Below are positions 27,977 through 39,658 of a stretch of 64,000 nt of DNA, piece after piece. The notes beneath the pieces were generated by a model. That model was not told where the DNA came from, searched no databases, and was given only the letters and a program-made list of their open reading frames with translations. This DNA is from Ciona savignyi (taxonomy: Eukaryota > Chordata > Ascidiacea > Phlebobranchia > Cionidae): contig CH003267.1 of the NCBI GenBank assembly GCA_000149265.1, positions 79,310 to 143,309 of the forward strand, read 5' to 3'. Both the position numbers and the translations under genes were made by a program. Position 1 is the first letter of the stretch. Every line of letters begins with the position of its first letter.

Positions 27977-30900
27977 ATGTCTTTGGTATTTCTGCCGGTA
28001 GCCGGTCACCCAAATGCGGTCCAGCAAGTCAGTTTACCGGCGTTAACATGTCCGCCCAATATGTGCCTCCCAGGGCCCACTCAGCTGGCACCCCAGGTCG
28101 TATTCAGCCCAGCTCCGTTCGAACACGGCATTATTTCCACTGCTACCAAGGTAAAATGATGCGATCAATCTTGTTTTATTGATTTTCTGACAACCTTTGT
28201 CCTCCTTGAAAACTCATTGAACCAGATTTACAATTTGTCAAAATTTTCACTTAGTTAGATATGCGATATTTTAATAACCTTGTTTAAAATATTTTTTGCT
28301 TGAATTGTACGAATTTCATGCCAATAATGCGCCTTAAACGCTTTTAATAGAATCGTTTTATTTAACTGTACGCGTTGATATAATATCGCGCGTTAAGATT
28401 ATTAATAAATAAATACGTATGCGATTTGTGAGTGGGTTGGGAAAACCTGCCTGGGATTTACGTATTGGTTAGATTATGACTAAGTTCGTCTGGCTATTTT
28501 CGTATTTCTATTAAACCACATCGTTTTCACTGAGTAGTAATATTGCGTTGGTAACAAAGTATTAAGTTAAAGACGGATTATCTATTTTGCGAAATCATGT
28601 TTCGTACAATACGTAGCAAAGTATGTGGCTCCGTTACGGGGCAACGCGACTGTCTGTTATGAGCGATCTCTCAACGCCCAGCAATCAACACCTGGGCCGC
28701 CGCTACAGTTAATATAGCGCGACGATAGGAAATTGCGTCTGCTCTTAACACTAAATTACCGGTTCATAGGCAACTAAACGTAATAATAATGAATTTATAT
28801 TAAAGCAATGATGGACAAGTCATGCTCAGTGGCATACCCAAAGAATTTTGTTGTTTGTGTGACATTTTTGTTATTTGACAAAATCTTGTTTTTGCTCTTT
28901 GAAAAAGTGTCAACAGTGTTCTTAGGGGTGGTGGGGAGGTAGTTATGATTTCATTACCCTCAACAAAATATGTTTACATGGATTTTTTACGATTAACCAT
29001 AAACAGTTTTTTTGCCTATGATGTTACAATTTAATTAAGTTGCTTTGCATTTTCAGAGAAACAGCGATGACGCGGCACATTTAATAGGCACTGTGGACAA
29101 CGGAGCAAAAAAGGTAAACAACACTTACACTTGAGATACGCTTACTTTAACCTACTTTGAAAGTTTTGATTTGTTTGTTGCTATTCGAAGCTTTGATGTA
29201 ATAATATAACGTTAAGTTAACTTACGGTGTAAAATATAATAGAGAGATTGTTACACTTTTTGTTTAATTCTCATTGTTCCACTGGGTTTAAACATCACAT
29301 GAAGTACATTGTCCAAGCACACAACCAATCAACTGGTTTCAGCCCAATTATCTTTTGCTTGGCAATTTGATGTGTTTGTTAACAATAAGCTATTGGGTGG
29401 GGTTGATCATTTTAATCACTTAGAGCAGCTCAATACTTCATTAATACTTTTTGATCATCATTTATTGACATCTTAGATAAAATTGGATTCGAGCCAAGTG
29501 TCAAAGGTTGTGCACCTACGCTCCCTGCCGAGTGATGTCACCGATAATGAAGTAATCCAGCTTGGCTTGTCGTACGGTCATGTGACCAATGTGCTGATGC
29601 TAAAAGTGAGATTTGATTTGTTAAGAAGTCAACTCAACTTTGACAGAAAATATATAAGCAGCAAATATGGACTTCTGATCCACAAATCTGCCCAAACGAT
29701 ACCCAATGAGTCAGAAACCATTTAATAACAATAATAACTAACCAGAAAACAAGAATCTAGAATCATACATTCATTTTAAGGTGTTAGCGAAAAGCTTTAA
29801 ATTATTATTTTAGTATTGTTGCCGAAATGTTACCAAAAAAACATTAATGTTTAACTACCACCAAAACAACAATAATATAACCAGCTGCTTTACCACCACT
29901 CTAACCATCCACACACCAGGGAAAGAACCAGGCTTTCCTTGAAATGGAAGACGAAGAGATAGCGAACCAGATGGTGAGTAGCAGTGGCTTGAATCCACCA
30001 ACCATCCGGCAACGCATCATCTACGTTCAGTTCTCGAACCACAAGGAACTGAAGACAGATAGCTCCCCAAACCAGTTGGTGAGGATTTCATATCGACATA
30101 GATATGGCATTTTTACATTGGAATTTAATTTTGCATGGTATAATTCTGCATGGTAAAACTTTATTTGTCTGTAAATTCAAAGTATGCTTTTGAAATAATG
30201 TGCCCACTTTGCCATTAAGTTGCCCCAATTATGTTTTTTGTGTAGCCAAATAGCTTAAGTCTAAATCAGGTTCATTAGAATAATGTTCAGGACATGGAAC
30301 CAGAGTCATCAGGAAAGTCTGTGATGATTCTGTGTTGTTGTTTACAATCCCAAACGGACTTCCCCACTTTCACCATTGTTGCTTGTTTGGCACTTCCCGC
30401 CAAATGATCTCATGTCCCGCCTTTGTTTTCTGTCTATTCTTGTGATAAAAATAGCCAAAAAAAGATGATGAGCGCGCACCGCATTTAAACTACACAATTA
30501 GAGCATTTTGATTGTTCTCAAACTTGAACAAAAAATTAATTTTTAAAAATTCCTAGAAAACACAAGCGATCTTGCAAGCAATGCAGAAGAGAGAGGGTGG
30601 ACCGAACCATGTCCTCAGAGCTGTCATCGAAAATATGTTGTACCCAATTACATTAGACGTGCTACATACCATCTTCTCTAAGTTTGGGGTTATCCTTAAA
30701 ATTATCACCTTCACCAAAAGCAGTGAGTTTGTTTTCTTTTTTCTCTCATAAATATTCAAGCGGTTTTGGAACCATATTACAGANNNNNNNNNNNNNNNNN
30801 NNNNNNNNNNNNNNNNNNNNNNNNNNNNNNNNNNNNNNNNNNNNNNNNNNNNNNNNNNNNNNNNNNNNNNNNNNNNNNNNNNNGTTGAAATTGTTTATTA

Positions 30901-33900
30901 TTGTTTTATATTAATTACCATTGTAATGCCATTAACTACTGTACTTTTCTGAAGCCATTTGCTCGTTGTTATCTTTTTATTTATTTATTTATTTTTTCTA
31001 TTTTTTCTCTCTCTATATTCATATATATTTATTTATTCCACATCAAACCTTGCACCTCAATTATATTATAGCATATTAAATAACCTTAAACAATATTACA
31101 CACAGCATACATATATATAAACTTAATGCAGTTTGACTGGTTGATCCTCGGATCTTTCACTGCACTAAGTGCAAATGTATGGTATAGATATTTCATTACT
31201 GCATTTGGTCGGATTTAATTATTTGTTGGTTTCCTTTGTTTGTTTATTAATTATCGCCGAATGTATGTTATTATTTGAAAAATAAATTGAAATTGAATTG
31301 AAATCATATTACAGATTGGTTTAAAACCATATTGTTGGAACCATATTAGATATTATGGTCTTTGTATTTCTATTTTTGTCATGTGAGAAAGGAATAATTC
31401 TTTAAATTACCACAGCACATTTAAGTAGCTTTTAATACTAATGGATTTTCAATGAGACTTTTTGAACATTAATCCAATCAATAAAGTGATCGACCGCAGT
31501 AGATCAAACCACATATCGCATAGTGTTATGTTACCAGTTCAGCAGTTGTCAATCAAATAGGAATGGTTAAATATTTGTCATTTCTAAAACATCCAAGCAA
31601 ACAAGTGGTTTTCTACTATGTAAATAAAATCTGTTGCTTCCAGGTCAATTTCAAGCTTTGATCCAGATGGCTGATGCACTGCAGTCTCAGACAGCCAAGC
31701 TGGTAAGCATTTTCTTAGTAAAGCACTAACGTAGCTTGTTTCCATGTATTATCAGCTCCAAATGCCACGGTATAGCTGTTTCAGGATGTCACGTATAAAC
31801 GAAGGACATGTTCTGCATTTCGGTCTGTGTTTGATAATTGATTGAAGGGCAAATGCATTCTTCTAAAATATCACCACCTTAAACTTATCTACCATATAAA
31901 TTATTCACATATTCCGAAAATAATGCTTTGATTTGTAAGATTAAATAACATAAAACCAAATTCAGTGGAAAGAGAAGTGGTAGCATTGCTACACCATCAC
32001 GTGCCTTCAATTGTAGACAATCACGACAAATATAAATATTGCTAAAATACGTTAGTAAAATGACCTTTTTGTGGCACCAACCAAAGTACTCAATATTAAA
32101 ATGTTTCAAAATGTTAATTTGTTCGATTTAAGCTGAATTTATTCGAATATCGATTTCATTTAAGCTGAAATTTATTCGTTTAAATTTTTATTTATTTTAG
32201 CTAAATTTATTCAGAATACTAATTTTTCAATCATTTAGTCGTTGGACGGCCAAAACATCTACAACGGGTGCTGCACATTGAGGATCGAATACAGCAAACT
32301 ATCAGCACTCAACGTCAAGTTCAACAACGATAAAAGTCGAGATTACACACGGAACGACCTGCCTACCGGAGAACCTACTTCCATATTAGGCACCGGGAAC
32401 GCATTGCATTCCATGCTTGGAGGTAGGTTGCTGACGAATCCTACTTCTGACACCATGTAGTGTTCAACACACGTTAGGTATAATACGTCCTTTATTATAA
32501 GTGTGTCGAGATGGAAAGAGAACGATGAGAGAGGTGCTTCTGGCTTATATAGCCGGCATAACATAGAGATCTTAAATATCACTACAAAAATTACCAGTTT
32601 AAGTTTACAAAGTAGGGCAAAATTACAAGTGTACAATGTAAGGCAAAATTACACGTTTACAAAGTAAGATAAAATTACCAGTTTCGGTGGTAGATTGCTG
32701 AGTGGAATGGCGGAAAGCTAGTTTACAATTTGCTCTGCTCTACAGGGGCCGGACTGATGCCGTCTCCGTACACGAACCAAACTAACATCGCCGCTGCGCT
32801 CCAGCAATCACAGCTCGCTTCACTTGCCTCTGCTACCGGTAAGAGAAAAATAAAAATTTAAATTAAAAAATCCAAAAATTTAACCACATGGTTCTCAAAC
32901 CAATGTTTGCATTTCCGATCTATTAATAAATCCTAATTCCAACCTCTAAAGATGTTTATCCAGTTTTAGTCAACTAATTGGTTTTTCTACGGCAGCTTTC
33001 TTGGTATGAAGAATTGTTTTCCACTAATAGATTCTAATGTTCCTGCTATTAGTATTGAGTATAACATCGAGTTGATACAACTGTTGGATTTGCATGACTT
33101 ATAACAGTTATTCACCAGTTTGTTTAGATGCAACACAAAAAAAGCAATCAATTAAGCATGTACTCTAATTCCTTAATGCTGTAGTTACATATTACTTTCT
33201 GTCAAAGCAATCCCCACCAAAAAGAGTGGTTTTTGAGATTTTAGTAGTAGCGATACATATTTTTAACTAAAAAACTGTTTAATCATTTTTTCCGGTCAAT
33301 TAACCAATATCCGAAACTGTCCATCTGCAATTCCCTCATCCCAACCGTCCACAAATATCCCCTCATCCCAACCATCCACAGGTGCTCTTCATCATCTCAC
33401 AGGGACAGGGATGCCTGGATCATCAACGCAGATGGTGACACAGCTTGCAGCCATCGTGGGTGGAGGGCAGACATCTGTGTTACATGTGTCCAACCTCAAT
33501 GAAGAGGTATGTCGCTGCTTTAAACTTTCATCTAATTTTGAAACTCGTTAAAGCCAGTTTTACTTAACCTTCCGAGATTTTATAAATTCTGGTTTAATCA
33601 GTTTGTATTTAATATACATGTCATCTGGCCCGGTGGTCTAGCGGTTAAGTGCGTCGCCTTTCAATCGAAAGGTTGCAGGTGCGAAACTGGCCGCTAGCTA
33701 GTCGGTTGTGTCCTTGGGCAAGGCACTTTACGGACACTGCGTGAACCCAGCGGAATAATGGGTTCTATCAAATTGAAGGAACGTGTCTATCATATACACC
33801 ACACTGCAATAGCTCCGTTAACCCGACGATGGGCGCGAGGTGATCTGACGATTGCCCGTGTGATAACCCCCTAGGTTTTCCCATTCACGGGGATAAACAT

Positions 33901-36720
33901 GAATATCCTATCCTATCCTATGTCTTTAAGACTGTTTTATTGATAAATCTTCCAATTCTGAATGGAATCAGACCAATAACGTTATATGAAATTTGATTTA
34001 ATGCCATTTAGCACTTAGAATGTTGTGTTAATTTAATTTGCTGCAATTTCGTAGAAACGGCAATGAAACTCTAATTAAACCAAATTTATTTCATAATTTT
34101 TGAAACTAATTCCGCAAAATCAGTGCTTGCAATATGAACTTTAAACCTAGGATCATTCATTTGTTGCATTGTCCGATTATCGGACTAGACATCGGCGTAG
34201 TTTGTTTAAAACCTCGCGTTATCTAACTCTCTGTCTCTTTGTTTTATTTCCCCATCGTGCGAACAACTCTAATTCTTCGACGCTCTATTTATCTCTACTT
34301 TCTGCGAACCAGATGGTCACCCCTGAAGTTCTCTTTCTTCTGTTCGGTACGTCCATCTTGTTACCCTGCTGTACTTTGTGAGATTTCAAGCAAACTTTAA
34401 TGCTCTTGCCCTGTTTCTAACAGTAACTCTTACTTTTAACGTGTTTTTTTTTCATTCTTTATATAAAAATTGGTAGTGCTAGTTTTTCTTTGTGAAACTC
34501 TTCATTAAAATCTGTAGCCGTCCAAAGTATTCGCTTGTACAGTGAAACCAACTTTGTGCACAAGATTAACCTTGGTTTGGGCACACAGGGGTATATGGTG
34601 ATGTGAACAGAGTGAAGATAATGTACCAGAAGAAAAGCAACGCACTAGTTCAAATGAATGACAACAACCAAGCACAAAATGGTGTGTAGCTCTGTCAATG
34701 ATTTAATATTTTATTAAACAATATTGAATTATGCACTCTCTGTGCCTAGGTGTGTTAGAATAAGTAGAATACTTTCGATGATTTGTTATTAATATTATTA
34801 CATATTAATCTGGTCACTTTATGTTATATCTCCTGATTATAATGTTATATGTTATATCTCCTGATTATGACCTGATTATAATCTCCCAATTATACTGTTC
34901 TATAAGGCAATATTGGATTGCCTAAAAATATTTTGTTACAGCTCCAATCATGGTTGTTTTTTAACATTAAAATTCATTTTACATAAAAATTTCAATTCTC
35001 AGTGATCAGATTCCTTGATGGCGTGAAACTGTACGACCGACCTCTACAAATAACCTTGTCTCGTCACAACCAAGTCCAGATGCCAAGAGAAGGACAGGAA
35101 ATGGCAAAGCTTACTCAGGTAATGTCATGTTCTTTGTTAAATATCTCCATTGACACATTGTAATGCTTCTTTAACCAGACAGTGGAAGTAATCTGACGAT
35201 AGTACATGTGTTAACACATGCATTTTCCCATCTCCGACCATAAATGCTTCCAAAACGTTTGAGTGGTTTATAATATGATTGGAAAGGACGTCATAGGTAT
35301 CTCTGTGGATAGAAAAACAGTACTAAAACCCTATTAATGCCCATGGAAACGAAAAGGTTCTATATATTCCACCGTAGACACCCCCATTTAATCACCCACT
35401 CATGTTCCCGCACAGGATTACACCAACTCTCCTCTTCACCGCTTCAAAAAGCCAGGATCGAAAAATTTCCAAAATATTTTCGCTCCATCTGAAGTCCTTC
35501 ATCTCTCCAACATCCCGTGAGTTGAAACAGATTTTCCTCTTTTTCTCGCCGACAGATTTTGGTCAACAATAAAAGGAGGGAAAGAGGGAAACTGCTCACT
35601 AAAATTACAAAAACTATTTGAAACCCTGCCCTAAACACTAATCTCAACCTCAGAACTAAAAAAAATCACAGAAACAAATCCTACGGCATCAAATGTTCGA
35701 TCTGTAAACCAACAATCAGCCAGCTTATTCATATAATTACTAATTTTTAAACAGAATCATATGATTAAACTTCACTTTGACTTATTTGTCTCTTCAGACC
35801 TGAAACTACTGAGGAATTTCTTCGTGAGAAATTTGAGGAGTTCGGTGGCGTTGTCGGCTTCAAGTTCTTTGTGTGAGTGTTTTGTGTATTTAGAATAGTT
35901 AGGTCTTGGGTAGTTCATACCTGTTATTAGCCATGGCAATAACCGAGTTTTTGAAAATTCATTTCTTATGTTTTATATTTTGTTGTTGCATTTTTCAGGA
36001 AAGACAGAAGAATGGCTCTGATACAGATGTCTTCATTAGAAGAAGCTATCATCTGTCTAGTGGTAGGTTACTTTCTTTTTGGTGGGTCGCATAAGGCATG
36101 TTAGTTACGCTATTACGTGGCTAAATTGGACTGTTTAGTGGCACACATCGGAAAATAGTGGGTTTGCCCCCAAGTAGTCGTTGACTCACATTTTGTTGCA
36201 TGACAAGTCATTTAGGATGGGATATTCATGTTTATCGCCGTGAAGGGGGAAAACCAAGGAGTGTTATCACACGGGTAATCGTCAGATCACCTCACGTCCA
36301 CCGTGAGTTACAGAAGTTCTTGCAGTGTGTTGTGTATGATTCACACGTTCCCTTAATTTAGTAGCACCCATTACTATTGGATTCAGGCAATGTCTGTTAA
36401 GTGCCTTGCCCAAGGATACAACCGAATAGCTTGCAACCAGTTTAGAATTTACAATCTTTCGGTTGAAAGGCAATGCTTTAAGACTAACCGGTCGGATTTC
36501 TCTAACAGTGCTTGCAAATTTAGTGTGTTTGCAAAACTAAGAACGATTATTGTCTCTGATAGCATCTAAAGCTCTCAGATACTTTTGGTCTGGCGGCTTC
36601 CTATCCACTCATTGAACTAAATATCTTTTTGCCTTTATCATTCAACAGACTTTGCACAATCTCAAACTGGGAGAATCCAACCATCTGCGCGTATCGTTTT
36701 CTAAAGGTCACATCAACTGA
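27977..36720 (+). CDS. PTBP: Polypyrimidine-tract-binding protein, four RRMs, 16 exons
   Basis: RNA-binding splicing regulator (hnRNP I family), mainly nuclear, which binds CU-rich RNA. Exons: 27977-28150, 29057-29113, 29477-29605, 29920-30078, 30557-30722, 31644-31702, 32239-32422, 32746-32838, 33382-33506, 34313-34346, 34589-34681, 35003-35118, 35416-35516, 35798-35872, 35999-36062, 36649-36720. Phases agree throughout and give 566 residues, close to vertebrate PTBP1. RRM1 spans about 85-165 ([31 protein letters not shown]), RRM2 about 187-265 ([32 protein letters not shown]), RRM3 about 372-447 ([28 protein letters not shown]), RRM4 about 485-560 ([28 protein letters not shown] end). The N-terminal TKRNSDD is the counterpart of vertebrate TKRGSDE. 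The ATG at 27977 follows an in-frame TAG, so it is the likely start for this 5' exon, though other first exons may exist. The 34-nt exon 10 is discussed in the findings. Confidence 0.96.
30784..30883. other. Assembly gap (100 N) in PTBP intron 5
   Basis: Exactly 100 N, true length unknown. It lies inside a probable retroposon insertion between PTBP exons 5 and 6, both of which are intact. Confidence 0.99.
30784..31304 (+). mobile_element. 3' end of a probable non-LTR retroposon with target duplication
   Basis: The segment ends in AAATAAATTGAAATTGAATTGAAA, a simple ATTGAA-type tail like those of many non-LTR elements (given here as positions 31279-31303). The 11-mer CATATTACAGA occurs directly before the N run (30773-30783) and directly after the tail (31305-31315), as expected for a target-site duplication. 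The 5' part is hidden by the gap. A similar tail is at 60880-60905. Confidence 0.55.
33624..33921 (+). mobile_element. tRNA-derived SINE, full copy (PTBP intron 9)
   Basis: The head GGCCCGGTGGTCTAGCGGTT resembles a tRNA A box. GGTTGCAGGTGCGAAACTGG resembles a B box. A CCTTGGGCAAGGCACTTTA block, TGAACCCAGCGG, ACACTGCAATAGCTCC and CCCGACGATGGGCGCGAGG follow. The tail is tandem TATCC. This is the clearest of the copies and is close to the family consensus. Confidence 0.9.
34222..34312 (+). promoter_or_regulatory. CU-rich tract before the 34-nt PTBP exon
   Basis: The intron end before 34313 contains CTCTCTGTCTCTTT (34227-34240) and further CU-rich stretches to 34305. CUCUCU and UCUU are known PTB-binding motifs. 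The exon itself and the start of the next intron continue CU-rich (TTCTCTTTCTTCTG). This suggests self-binding and splicing control, inferred from sequence only. Confidence 0.5.
35570..35665 (+). repeat. Fold-back dispersed repeat, fragment (PTBP intron 13)
   Basis: GAGGGAAACTGCTCACTAAA followed by CCCTAAACACTAATCTCAACC matches the left end and core of the family also present at 1317-1530 and 61171-61315. Confidence 0.55.
36213..36497 (-). mobile_element. tRNA-derived SINE, full copy (last PTBP intron)
   Basis: The reverse complement follows the SINE order from the tRNA-like head (AAATCCGACCGGTTAGTC) to GATAAACATGAATATCCCATCC. It is inverted relative to the 33.6-kb copy in the same gene, so both can pair in the pre-mRNA. 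Confidence 0.88.
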
Positions 36721-37060
36721 GCGGTCATGTGTGACGTCATATTATCTGGAAACTTCACAAGATACTTCAATATACATTACATGTTTGTGCCTCCGAAAAG
36801 AGAGAGTTCGTTGTAGAAAAAATAATCGCCTTTTTCTGACATTCTCTTTTTCCTATCAGTCAGGCTGCAAGCCAAATGAACCTTGCATAGTTAAGTTGCA
36901 ATTCTTTCATTTCATGCTTTATACCAATGGTGACCAACATTTTTCGTTTTATTTTACTGAACTCCATTCCTGTTACGACCATTCCATACAGTATGGCATT
37001 GGGTGTCATAGTCCTACATTTGTACAGTGCACATTCCTATTTTGTTCGACGCGGTTTCCT

Positions 37061-37066
37061 ATTAAA
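37061..37066 (+). terminator. Possible variant polyadenylation signal of PTBP
   Basis: ATTAAA occurs 340 bases after the PTBP stop codon. No canonical AATAAA was found closer, so the 3' end of this gene is uncertain. Confidence 0.3.
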
Positions 37067-37170
37067 ATTGTTTAAATCTTCAGCTAAATATCGGTTGTAG
37101 ATTAAAACTTCTATGAAACGTTGGTTGTAAATTGCTTTCTGTCAAAACTGACTGCCAGTCTCATTTAGAT

Positions 37171-37327
37171 GTCCGACCGGTTAGTCTGTTTAGTGCGACG
37201 CATTTTAACCGAAGGGTTGCAGTTTCAACCGAAGAGTGCAGTTCGCGAGGTCATCTGACAATTGCCCGTGTGTTAAACCCCTTGGTTTTCCGTTTTAAGG
37301 GAATAAACATGAATATCCTATCCTATA
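37171..37327 (+). mobile_element. tRNA-derived SINE with internal deletion
   Basis: It has the tRNA-like head (GTCCGACCGGTTAGTCTG, GAAGGGTTGCAG) and the tail part (GCGAGGTCATCTGACAATTGCC, GGTTTTCCGTTTTAAGGGAA, TATCCTATCC). The central CCTTGGGCAAGG-to-CCCGACGATGG part is missing. Confidence 0.8.
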
Positions 37328-37399
37328 GATATAAGGACCATGCTGCCAAGAATGACGATTGGCAGACCACAGCACAGCATATTACATCTGTTTCATAAC

Positions 37400-38940
37400 C
37401 ACAATGGAGTAGTCGCTTATAATGTTTACCGTTAAAAGAGCAATGCTCAGGGTGTAGTTTTTAAGATCTGTAAGAAGTCGGTTAACAAAAGTGTTTATAG
37501 ACTGTTTTAATGGGAAAAAATAGGGATTACCCATAACAAAGGTGATTCAAAATATTCCAAAAATATTTGTCAAGGAATAAAGGCCCGACGAATAACATAA
37601 CAAAACTTGTGCATTTTGAAAATTATATGTTGTACAGTACACCACATTCTTGAAAAAAGCGCGACCCACTACTGAAAGGGGAGCTGGCTTTCGAAGTTGA
37701 AGTGAAATAACATAAAACCGACTAGTTAGTGACCAGTTTCGTACCTACAACCCAATGGTGGTTAAAAAGCGTTTCATGTGCAACACTTACCAAGCGATAT
37801 TAAGTTGGAAAAGGTAAATCGCAACCAGCCGATGGCAAGTAAAGCTTATGCAAGCGTCGAATAAATCTGTAACGTACTGTCAACTCGATCGTGGGCGGTA
37901 TTAATATGGCCCGTGTAACAACTTATTTTGCCTGTTTTATTTACTGAAATAAATTATTTTTCTATTTTCCCAAAACATTTATTTTGCAGTTAATATTTGA
38001 TTGCCCTATAACCTAAAAAAAAGTTTATTTATTTTTAATATCAGGCGAAATGTGGTGTTCTCAACGTGGTCGTAGGCATTTTTTAAAATATTTTGTCCTT
38101 TCTGTATTTTATGTACAATCTCTAGTGACTGTAATGTGAACAACTAACTGACAGCGCCACACATAAAAATAATCAATACTAAATAATCAACACTGTGGCC
38201 ATGTTCAATCCGCCAACTTTTGGTTTTCGGTTAGCCACCACAACAAAAGCGAGAGTGCGACTGTTCTGTCTGGAAATTTGCACTTGAACCACAGCCAAAG
38301 GATACTATGTTAATCCACTTGAGTAAGATAACGGTATCCATTATAACACGCGCATCCATCAGCATACCATGACAGGAGACTCATAGTTATGTGCGAGACA
38401 AAGAAACGAGTTACAACACCGTAATCGCATAAAATTCCTTTGTACCGACATGGGAAACATGACTATAGTAATTGTTCAACCCGATAATTTTTGCATAAGG
38501 ACACAACGGTCTGGTTAGCTTACTATAGTTTGCTGGTGAAAAACTTCAACATTACCTTTTATAGTTATGTCGAGCTTTTGCTGCTAACACTTCTCGATGT
38601 AATTTTTGTCTTTTATTTCAAGTAAGTAAGAACACAAAAATAAAAAGGAAATCACGAAGGGTAGTAGCACTGATGGCCTTCAAGTACAATTGGAAGCCAA
38701 CAGCATCTCCAGCGCAAACATTGATCTCTGTTGAGTGTCGATTATTTAGTAAATGGGTCGATATATTGGTAATAATTGAATAATAAAAAATTTATATTCC
38801 AATGCGTTGACTGACTATTATCGCTGCCCGTCTATAAAGCATGGACTACATCGTGTAGAGTATGTAAGCCTATATATAAGTGAACATATCGGTAATAAAT
38901 ATTATAATTTTACTGTTGGTTGCTTTCATACTTGACCACA
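37400..38940. other. Intergenic region, no gene recognised
   Basis: AT-rich. At about 37730-37925 there are damaged SINE-like words (GACCAGTTTCGTACCTACAACCC; ATCGTGGGCGG...TGGCCCGTGTAACAAC). No supported coding sequence was seen on either strand. Confidence 0.4.
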
Positions 38941-38947
38941 TACTTAC

Positions 38948-39062
38948 TGGTCGCATCTCTTGTTTCCACACGGATTCCTGCGCTCTGGCTCCACTCTCCT
39001 GCATGTCTGCAGCAACCAACGTGAAAATAAGAAGTGCATTCCAGGATAGGCAACCGCGTACA
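38948..39062 (-). other. Candidate orphan exon between consensus splice sites
   Basis: On the minus strand TTTCTTTCACAG precedes and GTAAGTATG follows a 115-base segment that is open in more than one frame. One frame reads SWNALLIFTLVAADMQ (signal-peptide-like but without a nearby Met); another is Cys-containing. It lies about 600 bp downstream of the trefoil gene on the same strand. No homology recognised. Confidence 0.25.
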
Positions 39063-39658
39063 CTGTGAAAGAACAAAGACCATTTGTTGCAATTTATGTT
39101 ACACAACTCATTCAATTCTTCCGTCCATACGGTCGGTTTGCCAGAATAAACGCCCACTGTACTAATGGCACAGTATATTAAACAGGCCTTTGTTATCTCA
39201 CGACCATGCCAATTAGATTATTGTTTAAATGGCATTTATATACGACATTTTAACCAATTTTGGATGGGAAGATTATGTGAGTTAAAATGACCAATTCTAT
39301 TTATTGCACATGATATTCTGGTGAGTTTTTCTCTTTGCATCAAATATGTTTTGTTAATAATCGTTAAAACGATTTTTGTTGTTTTATTACCGTCGAACTT
39401 GTAATCCACTTTACACAGGGGCTGTTTTTGAATGAAATACTGTATATGGCTCGATCTCGCGTTTCGCCATACAATCGCAAGGTTCATATAACGAGATGTC
39501 TACTTCACAAAGTTGGATATAAACAGGAGTTAATGCGACCGATACATATACCGATTTACATAGAGAAAACGGCCTTACAACGAGCCAATCATGGGTGGAA
39601 AATTAAGCCACGATAAAATACACAGACATATGGTGCATTTTGCGTTTTTTTAATTGCA

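Noticed and set aside
33624-33700. Functional tRNA gene at the head of the SINE
   Set aside because: The A- and B-box-like words are present, but the sequence continues into a SINE body repeated many times, and no proper acceptor stem closes after the B box.
36629-37075. 148-codon plus-strand frame after PTBP
   Set aside because: It overlaps the last PTBP exon in the wrong frame and continues into AT-rich 3' flank; no domain.
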